This document shows, one piece after another, positions 1 to 7,861 of a stretch of 11,162 nt of DNA. Positions within the stretch are counted from its first letter, which is position 1; each line of letters starts with the position of its first letter. Made by a program: the position numbers and the translations under genes. Origin of the DNA: Bacteroidales bacterium (GTDB lineage: Bacteria; Bacteroidota; Bacteroidia; Bacteroidales; UBA932); contig SFJB01000053.1 in assembly GCA_004555145.1 (NCBI GenBank), positions 1 through 11,162 of the forward strand, in the 5' to 3' direction. The notes beneath the pieces were generated by a model. It was not told the DNA's origin, ran no database searches, and saw nothing but the letters and a program-made list of their open reading frames with translations.

Positions 1-64
1 AACTGTCTCACCTTTAGGCTTTTAGGAATATTTGCTTGTAACTTGTTGTAAATCAATCAGTTAA
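1..64. other. Non-coding flank downstream of mnmE
   Basis: This AT-rich stretch lies between the window edge and the mnmE stop codon. I see no ORF, no tRNA-like fold and no convincing hairpin with a T-tract that would terminate the mnmE transcript. It holds small imperfect direct repeats: TTTAGG at 13-18 and 21-26 (the second preceded by an extra T), and a TTGTAA/TTGTTGTAA pair around 36-51. The 3' end of mnmE is a known integration target for some genomic islands in other phyla, so this flank could be one side of an attachment site, but no integrase is visible. Confidence 0.4.
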
Positions 65-1477
65 TTATTTTCCGATACAAAACCTCCCAAAAATCTCTCC
101 CAGTACCTCATCGGTTGAGATCTCTCCAGTGATGGTTCCTAAGTGGGAGATGGCGTCGCGAAGGTCCTCAGCGAGAAGGTCGGTAGGGAGTTGGAGTTCG
201 AGGCCGGAAGCGACTTTGTCAAGGGCTTCGGCGGAGGCGCGAAGGGCTTCGGCGTGTCGGGCATTGGTGACGAGAAGATCGCTCCCGGAGTCGGGAGAAC
301 AGCATGAAGCGAGCGTATCCAGGAGTTTTTCGAGACCTAAACCAGTCTTTGCACTAATCTCAAGAACGTTTGCGTCAATCCCTTTATCTTCAAGTAAAGA
401 AACAAATATGTTAGCGCGCATAACATTTTTGTTAGCATGTGGATTATCCGCAATGTCGAGCTTATTCAGCAGCAGAACGAGCTTCTGATCCTCGGATGAC
501 ATACAGGAGGCTAGTTCACAGGCCTGTGCAAGGAGTTCGTCGGGATCAAGTGCAGCATCCAACACTCCTAACACCACGAAGGCTTCGCGTATCTTGGCGC
601 GGCTCCTCTCGATGCCCATACGCTCGATGCAGTCATCGCTTTCCCTGAGTCCGGCGGTATCGATGAAGCGCATCAGGATTCCACCCAGTACGCAGCCTTC
701 TTCTATGGTGTCCCGGGTGGTGCCGGGAATAGGGGAGACTATGGCCCGGTCGTCGTGCAGCAAAGCGTTGAGAAGGGTACTTTTACCGCTGTTCGGGGCA
801 CCCGCAATCGCGACCGGCACACCGTTTCTGATGGCGTTTCCGGCACGGAACGAGTTGCACAGAGAGCGGCAGCGTTGCGTGGCGCTGTCCAGCAGTTCGC
901 GCAATCTGGCCCTGTCGGCGAACTCCACCTCCTCCTCGCTGAAGTCAAGTTCCAGTTCCATGAGCGCCGAAAGCTCCACCAGGGATGCTCGAATTTGCCT
1001 GAGTTCGCTGGAATACCCTCCACGCAACTGTGTTCCCGCGACCCGCAACTGCGCCTCGGACTGGGCGGCGATAACATCTGCAACCGCCTCTGCCTGAGCA
1101 AGATCCATTTTTCCATTGAGGAAAGCGCGGCGCGTGAATTCACCTGGCTCCGCCATACGGCAGCCCTTTGAGCACAGCAGTTCCAGTATGCGGCTTACTA
1201 TATAGGGTGAGGCGTGGCAATATATTTCGGCTGCATCCTCCCCGGTGTAGGAGTGCGGAGCGCGGAATATCCCCACAAGCACATCGTCCACATCGGCGAA
1301 CTGAGCCCGTTTCAAACGGTATCCCGGGCTGGATGCGGCATTCCCGTGCGTGAATTCAAGAAGGGAATCCAGAGTAGGGAAGCACTGCGTACCGCTGATG
1401 CGAATTATGGAAACGGCACCTCCACCCACGGAAGACGCAGGTGCGCATATAGTGTCTGAAAGAGGGGAGAGGGACAT
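65..1477 (-). CDS. mnmE: tRNA uridine-5-carboxymethylaminomethyl(34) synthesis GTPase MnmE
   Basis: MnmE (TrmE/ThdF) works with MnmG to install the (carboxymethyl)aminomethyl group on wobble U34 of certain tRNAs, using GTP hydrolysis and a folate C1 donor in the cytoplasm. The 470-residue protein is the usual full length. Residues 1-120 match the N-terminal folate-binding domain (DTI near 8-10, IIRISG at 24-29, the PGEFT..AF.NGK segment near 111-123). A helical region is interrupted by a G domain with G1 GAPNSGKST (226-234), G2 TTRD (253-256), G3 DTAG (273-276), G4 NKLD (338-341) and G5 SAK (375-377). The protein ends in FCIGK, carrying the invariant C-terminal cysteine (Cys467) needed for modification. 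The start is supported by a -7 promoter box 23 bp upstream. It is transcribed divergently from the IscU-like gene. Nothing is broken or missing. Confidence 0.98.
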   Translation of the reverse strand: MSLSPLSDTICAPASSVGGGAVSIIRISGTQCFPTLDSLLEFTHGNAASSPGYRLKRAQFADVDDVLVGIFRAPHSYTGEDAAEIYCHASPYIVSRILELLCSKGCRMAEPGEFTRRAFLNGKMDLAQAEAVADVIAAQSEAQLRVAGTQLRGGYSSELRQIRASLVELSALMELELDFSEEEVEFADRARLRELLDSATQRCRSLCNSFRAGNAIRNGVPVAIAGAPNSGKSTLLNALLHDDRAIVSPIPGTTRDTIEEGCVLGGILMRFIDTAGLRESDDCIERMGIERSRAKIREAFVVLGVLDAALDPDELLAQACELASCMSSEDQKLVLLLNKLDIADNPHANKNVMRANIFVSLLEDKGIDANVLEISAKTGLGLEKLLDTLASCCSPDSGSDLLVTNARHAEALRASAEALDKVASGLELQLPTDLLAEDLRDAISHLGTITGEISTDEVLGEIFGRFCIGK

Positions 1478-1499
1478 AAACTTAGCTTATATTTTTTTA

Positions 1500-1507
1500 C
1501 AAAAATA
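1500..1507 (-). promoter_or_regulatory. Bacteroidota-type -7 box for mnmE
   Basis: Read on the minus strand this is TATTTTTG, a full match to the TAnnTTTG -7 consensus of Bacteroidota housekeeping promoters. It would place the mnmE transcription start near 1493 and leave a leader of about 16 nt. No clear TTTG -33 box is found at the expected distance. The box forms the outer end of one arm of the inverted repeat at 1500-1528. Confidence 0.6.
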
Positions 1508-1520
1508 GTGAATAAATCAC

Positions 1521-1528
1521 TATATTTG
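1521..1528 (+). promoter_or_regulatory. Bacteroidota-type -7 box for the IscU-like/GGGtGRT operon
   Basis: TATATTTG matches TAnnTTTG exactly. The predicted transcription start is near 1535, giving a leader of about 26 nt to the ATG at 1561. The expected -33 position falls at about 1497-1501, where only a T-run ending TTTTAC is seen, and this lies on top of the opposing mnmE -7 box. A GTG at 1528-1530 begins within this box and therefore cannot be the translation start of the operon's first gene. Confidence 0.65.
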
Positions 1529-1560
1529 TGCCACGAAACATAAATTCATCATTCTGGAAT

Positions 1561-2253
1561 ATGATTTACACAAAAGAAGTGCAGCAGATGTGCTGCGTTG
1601 CTAAAGGCGCCAACCACGCCAACGCCCCTATTCCTGAAGAGGGAAAGTGGGTGCATGCAAAAGAAATCAAGGACATTTCCGGTCTCACCCACGGCATCGG
1701 CTGGTGCGCACCTCAGCAGGGTTGCTGCAAGCTCACCCTCAACGTGAAGGACGGCATCATCGAAGAGGCCCTCGTGGAGACTCTCGGATGCTCCGGTATG
1801 ACACACTCAGCTGCAATGGCTTCTGAGATTCTCCCGGGCAAGACTCTCCTTGAGGCTCTCAACACCGACCTCGTTTGCGACGCCATCAACACCGCAATGC
1901 GCGAGCTCTTCCTCCAGATTGTTTACGGCCGCACCCAGTCCGCTTTCTCAGAGGGCGGTCTTGCAATCGGCGGTTCGCTCGAGGATCTCGGAAAGAACCT
2001 CCGCAGCCAGGTTGGTACGATGTACGGCACCAAGGCAAAGGGCAGCCGCTACCTTGAAATGACCGAAGGCTACTGCACCCGTATGGCTCTTGACTCCAAC
2101 AACGAAGTCATCGGCTACGAGTTCGTCAACCTCGGCAAGCTCATGGATGCTCTCAAGGCAGGCGCAAGCGGACCTGAGGCCATCGAGAAGGCAAAGGGTA
2201 CCTATGGCCGTTTCAATGACGCTGTGAAGTATATTGATCCACGTAAAGAGTAA
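1561..2253 (+). CDS. IscU/NifU-N-like iron-sulfur scaffold-type protein, partner of GGGtGRT protein
   Basis: The 230-residue protein resembles the IscU/NifU N-terminal fold. Residues 57-100 carry a basic-hydrophobic strand followed by ETLGCSGMTHSAAMASE (73-89) and LPGKTLLEAL, which parallel the FGCxAAIASSS...GKT..EA segment of IscU. Cysteines occur at 11, 12, 49, 55, 56, 77, 106 and 172. Cys77 aligns with the central IscU cysteine and Cys106 lies near its third. The protein is roughly 100 residues longer than typical IscU and lacks an obvious CGD motif, so it is a divergent family member. The start at 1561 was chosen over an in-frame GTG at 1528 because the GTG overlaps the -7 box. It is followed after 6 bp by the GGGtGRT gene, so the two are almost certainly cotranscribed. 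Fold assignment is by motif; actual Fe-S scaffolding is inferred, and no IscS or other assembly gene is nearby. Confidence 0.8.
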   Translation: MIYTKEVQQMCCVAKGANHANAPIPEEGKWVHAKEIKDISGLTHGIGWCAPQQGCCKLTLNVKDGIIEEALVETLGCSGMTHSAAMASEILPGKTLLEALNTDLVCDAINTAMRELFLQIVYGRTQSAFSEGGLAIGGSLEDLGKNLRSQVGTMYGTKAKGSRYLEMTEGYCTRMALDSNNEVIGYEFVNLGKLMDALKAGASGPEAIEKAKGTYGRFNDAVKYIDPRKE

Positions 2254-2259
2254 GAGACT

Positions 2260-3255
2260 ATGGCACTTTTCGAAAGCTACGAGCGCAGAATTGATCAGAT
2301 CAACGCCGCTCTCAACAAATACGGTATCAAGGATATCGACGAGGCCAAGGCCATCTGTGACGCCAAAGGCATCGATCCATACAAGATGTGCGAAGACACC
2401 CAGAAGATCTGCTTTGAGAATGCAAAGTGGGCTTATGTAGTGGGAGCCGCCATCGCCATCAAGAAAGGCTGCACCAATGCCGCTGACGCTGCCGAGGCAA
2501 TAGGTGAGGGTCTGCAGGCATTCTGCATCCCGGGTTCCGTTGCTGACGACCGCAAGGTGGGTCTCGGACACGGCAACCTCGCCGCAAGACTGCTCCGCGA
2601 GGAGACCGAGTGCTTCGCTTTCCTTGCCGGCCATGAGTCATACGCTGCAGCAGAAGGCGCCATCAAGATTGCCGAAATGGCAAACAAGGTGCGCAAGAAG
2701 CCACTCCGCGTTATCCTCAATGGTCTTGGAAAGGACGCAGCAAAGATCATCTCCCGCATCAACGGTTTTACCTACGTGCAGACCGAGTTCGACTACTATA
2801 CCGGTGAGGTGAAGGAAATTGCAAGAACCCGCTACTCTGACGGCGTTCGCGGCGGTGTGAACTGCTACGGTGCTGACGACGTACGCGAGGGCGTTGCAAT
2901 CATGTGGAAGGAGAACGTTGACGTTTCCATCACCGGAAACTCAACCAACCCGACCCGTTTCCAGCACCCTGTTGCAGGCACTTACAAGAAGGAGCGCGTG
3001 CTCGCAGGCAAGCCTTATTTCTCAGTTGCATCCGGCGGCGGTACCGGCCGTACCCTTCACCCGGACAATATGGCAGCAGGCCCTGCATCCTACGGTATGA
3101 CCGATACCCTCGGACGTATGCACTCTGACGCACAGTTCGCAGGTTCTTCATCAGTTCCGGCTCACGTCGAAATGATGGGATTCCTCGGAATGGGCAACAA
3201 CCCTATGGTAGGTGCAACGGTTGCAGTAGCAGTTGCGGTAGCACAGGCTATGTAA
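2260..3255 (+). CDS. GGGtGRT family protein, function unknown
   Basis: The 331-residue protein carries the family signature GGGTGRT at 259-265, within a glycine-rich C-terminal third that continues LHPDNMAAGP and GMGNNPMVGAT. Its length matches this family (Pfam GGGtGRT), whose members occur mainly in anaerobic bacteria and archaea and have no established activity. No signal peptide or convincing membrane segment is seen; the end (VAVAVAVAQAM, 321-331) is a low-complexity hydrophobic tail. Cysteines at 33, 44, 51, 71, 89, 118 and 202 are scattered rather than in a ferredoxin-type CxxC arrangement. The gene starts 6 bp after the IscU-like gene, and this pairing is known from other genomes, suggesting a joint role, possibly in metal or cluster handling. 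A nucleotide- or phosphate-binding use of the glycine motif is only a guess. Confidence 0.88.
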   Translation: MALFESYERRIDQINAALNKYGIKDIDEAKAICDAKGIDPYKMCEDTQKICFENAKWAYVVGAAIAIKKGCTNAADAAEAIGEGLQAFCIPGSVADDRKVGLGHGNLAARLLREETECFAFLAGHESYAAAEGAIKIAEMANKVRKKPLRVILNGLGKDAAKIISRINGFTYVQTEFDYYTGEVKEIARTRYSDGVRGGVNCYGADDVREGVAIMWKENVDVSITGNSTNPTRFQHPVAGTYKKERVLAGKPYFSVASGGGTGRTLHPDNMAAGPASYGMTDTLGRMHSDAQFAGSSSVPAHVEMMGFLGMGNNPMVGATVAVAVAVAQAM

Positions 3256-3276
3256 TTATCCCAAGCTTACTCATAG

Positions 3277-3313
3277 ACGGCGGAAATGCTTTGCAAGTGT
3301 TTCCGCCGTTTTT
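3277..3313 (+). terminator. Intrinsic terminator of the IscU-like/GGGtGRT operon
   Basis: A perfect 10-bp stem, ACGGCGGAAA (3277-3286) with TTTCCGCCGT (3300-3309), encloses a 13-nt loop and runs directly into TTTTT (3309-3313). It sits 22 bp after the GGGtGRT stop codon and matches a classical factor-independent terminator. Confidence 0.88.
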
Positions 3314-3323
3314 GTTATATTTG
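3290..3323 (+). promoter_or_regulatory. Promoter of the beta-galactosidase gene
   Basis: A TTTG at 3290-3293 and a perfect -7 box TATATTTG at 3316-3323 are separated by 22 bp, close to the 19-21 bp usual for Bacteroidota. The predicted start is near 3330, leaving a leader of about 20 nt with no Shine-Dalgarno sequence before the ATG at 3351. The -33 element lies inside the loop of the upstream operon's terminator, so terminator and promoter share DNA. Confidence 0.65.
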
Positions 3324-3341
3324 TGTAATGACACATAATAA

Positions 3342-6413
<3,072 letters not shown>

Positions 6414-6434
6414 AATAATATACAGAGTCTTTTG

Positions 6435-6485
6435 CGGCCGGAGCCATTTACTTCTCCCTGTTGATGATGTAGATGCCTCCGGCCG
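6435..6485. repeat. Inverted repeat at the convergent gene ends
   Basis: CGGCCGGAG (6435-6443) and CTCCGGCCG (6477-6485) form a perfect 9-bp GC-rich dyad with a 33-nt loop that spans the stop codon of the EamA transporter gene. No T-tract follows on either strand, so it is a poor intrinsic terminator, though it could stabilise the 3' end of the minus-strand transcript. The whole 34-bp gap between the converging genes holds no better terminator. Confidence 0.35.
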
Positions 6486-7362
6486 ACAGTATTCCGGCGA
6501 CAAGATATTTCCAATAGAATGCCTCATTAAGGCAGAGGCAACTTGTCACTGCACCTATGACTGGAATCAGAGAGTTGTAAATTGCAACCTTGCCTACTGG
6601 ATTGCAGCTTATAAGCTTGTTGTAGAGGCTGAATCCCAGGGTGGAAATGCATATGAGAAGGAAGAGAATCACCACTCCCCAGAGCGTAACCACAGGCAGG
6701 GTACCTCCCATCGCAAGGCCGCATATCAACAGGAGCAAACCGCCGAGTGCGAGACTGTAACCCGTACCCACGAAGATGTCGCAGCGCTTTCCAAGACCTC
6801 GGGTAAGCAGTCCGGCGCAAGCGGAGCAAACAGCATTGAGGATAATCATTCCGTCACCCATCAGGGTAAAACGCCCGCTGCCGGAACTGCCAAGGTTCAG
6901 GGAAAGGATTCCGGCAAATCCGAGAACGCAGCCGATAATCTTGCTTGAGCTCATCCTGTCGCTCTCGAAGAAGATGCAGGCAAGGATTACAAGCAGGAAG
7001 ACGCCCAGGGAGTTGAGCATTGCGGCACGGGCCCCCGGACAATGTGAAAGGCCTATGTAGAAGCAGGCGTAATGGATGGTGGTGTTCAGCAGGGCAAATA
7101 GAAGGATATAGAAGAAGTCAAGCGGCTTGCTTACGGCAAAACTGCGTTTTCCCGCTGCTGCAATCAACAGGACAATAAGGCCGGAAATGGTAAACCGCAC
7201 TCCTGCGAAGACCATCTTGCTGCCTGTCATATCGGAGTTGATGCCGAATTCGGCAAAGCCGAGTTTTATCAGGGGATAGGCCCAGCCCCAGGCGGTAGCT
7301 GCAAGTATGGCAAAAAGGCTCACAAAGAGCGGTCTTCGGAATATGCTTGTCTTTTCAGTCAT
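6448..7362 (-). CDS. EamA/DMT-superfamily transporter
   Basis: This 304-residue integral membrane protein has about ten hydrophobic segments in two repeats, roughly 12-157 and 169-300, the layout of the drug/metabolite transporter (EamA, formerly DUF6) family. Supporting points are an AWGWAYPLIKLGF start in the first helix, the LNTTIHYACFYIGLSHCPGARAA region (92-114) leading into helix 4, and NSLIPVIGAVTSCLCLNEAF (263-282) near the end, matching the conserved P.....L.LgE motif. Members export or exchange amino acids, purines, sugars or other small metabolites across the inner membrane; the substrate cannot be read from sequence. The start codon shares one base with the stop of the upstream gene (TGATG), implying translational coupling, so it is the third gene of the kinase operon. 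A role in moving a nucleoside or a product of the neighbouring redox-type protein is possible but unproven. Confidence 0.9.
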   Translation of the reverse strand: MTEKTSIFRRPLFVSLFAILAATAWGWAYPLIKLGFAEFGINSDMTGSKMVFAGVRFTISGLIVLLIAAAGKRSFAVSKPLDFFYILLFALLNTTIHYACFYIGLSHCPGARAAMLNSLGVFLLVILACIFFESDRMSSSKIIGCVLGFAGILSLNLGSSGSGRFTLMGDGMIILNAVCSACAGLLTRGLGKRCDIFVGTGYSLALGGLLLLICGLAMGGTLPVVTLWGVVILFLLICISTLGFSLYNKLISCNPVGKVAIYNSLIPVIGAVTSCLCLNEAFYWKYLVAGILSAGGIYIINREK

Positions 7363-7859
7363 CAGGCGTAAAGTTCCTTAAGCTTCTCGGCCACAATTAG
7401 GGCAGCCTGCTCCACGATAGCGCTGCAAGGTCTTTTACGATAGTATTCGGCAGTCCTTTCTGAAGGGGCCGGGGATTCCTGGGCCTTAGCCTGTAGTCCG
7501 AGGAGCTCACGGCAGATGATGCTTCCCCCGTTGCTCTCCCTGAAAGCGGCTGCAAATTCCTGCACCAGGGCATAGTTGGCCTTTCTGGAGTCCATCACAG
7601 ATGGATCGTCGGCAGGAGAGATGAATCCCGCCATCATCGTACAGCCGCTGAAGGCCCCGCACACCTCTCGCATCCTGCCCATACCGCCGCCAAAACCGGC
7701 GCTTATGGTGGCCAGAATCTTCCTGTCGGCAAATCCGTCAGCTTCAAGAATATCGGCAAAGCTCAGAACTACGGACTGAGCACAATTATAGCCCTGACGG
7801 AAATATTCTCCGGCAGCCGCAGCCCTCTGTAAGGGATCGAAATCTTTTGGAAGGGTCAT
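7362..7859 (-). CDS. C_GCAxxG_C_C family putative redox-active protein
   Basis: The 165-residue protein matches the C_GCAxxG_C_C family: YNCAQSV with Cys26, the glycine-rich run GFGGGMGRM (55-63), then VCGAFSGC (66-73) with Cys67 and Cys73, Cys116 in CRELLGL, and Cys145 in CSAIVEQAA. The spacing of cysteines suggests a redox or metal-binding role; members are often found beside transporters or oxidoreductases, and no activity is established. It has no signal peptide or membrane segment and is probably cytoplasmic. It begins 2 bp after the kinase stop and overlaps the transporter start by one base, so it is the middle gene of a coupled operon. The extra Cys73 just after the CGAxxG core is worth noting. 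Family assignment is confident, function unknown. Confidence 0.88.
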   Translation of the reverse strand: MTLPKDFDPLQRAAAAGEYFRQGYNCAQSVVLSFADILEADGFADRKILATISAGFGGGMGRMREVCGAFSGCTMMAGFISPADDPSVMDSRKANYALVQEFAAAFRESNGGSIICRELLGLQAKAQESPAPSERTAEYYRKRPCSAIVEQAALIVAEKLKELYA

Positions 7860-7861
7860 TG

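Larger units (their letters stand above)
1500..1528. repeat. Inverted repeat spanning both divergent promoters (possible operator)
   Basis: Two 12-bp arms, CAAAAATAGTGA (1500-1511) and TCACTATATTTG (1517-1528), are reverse complements at 11 of 12 positions and are separated by ATAAA. The outer 8 bp of each arm are the -7 box of the promoter pointing outward from that side. The inner, non-promoter bases (TAGTGA/TCACTA) are also symmetric, which the -7 consensus alone does not require. This suggests a dyad site for a homodimeric regulator, or chance pairing of two promoter boxes. There is no T-tract, so it is not a terminator. Confidence 0.55.

Noticed and set aside
594..1097. 167-codon plus-strand frame inside mnmE
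   Set aside because: It is serine/arginine-rich low-complexity translation antisense to the MnmE G domain, which is complete.
1948..2634. 228-codon minus-strand frame across the IscU-like/GGGtGRT junction
   Set aside because: It straddles two well-supported plus-strand genes and is best explained as an antisense shadow.
6435..6485. Bidirectional intrinsic terminator between the beta-galactosidase and the transporter
   Set aside because: The stem is strong but the loop is 33 nt and no T-tract follows on either strand, so it was recorded only as an inverted repeat.
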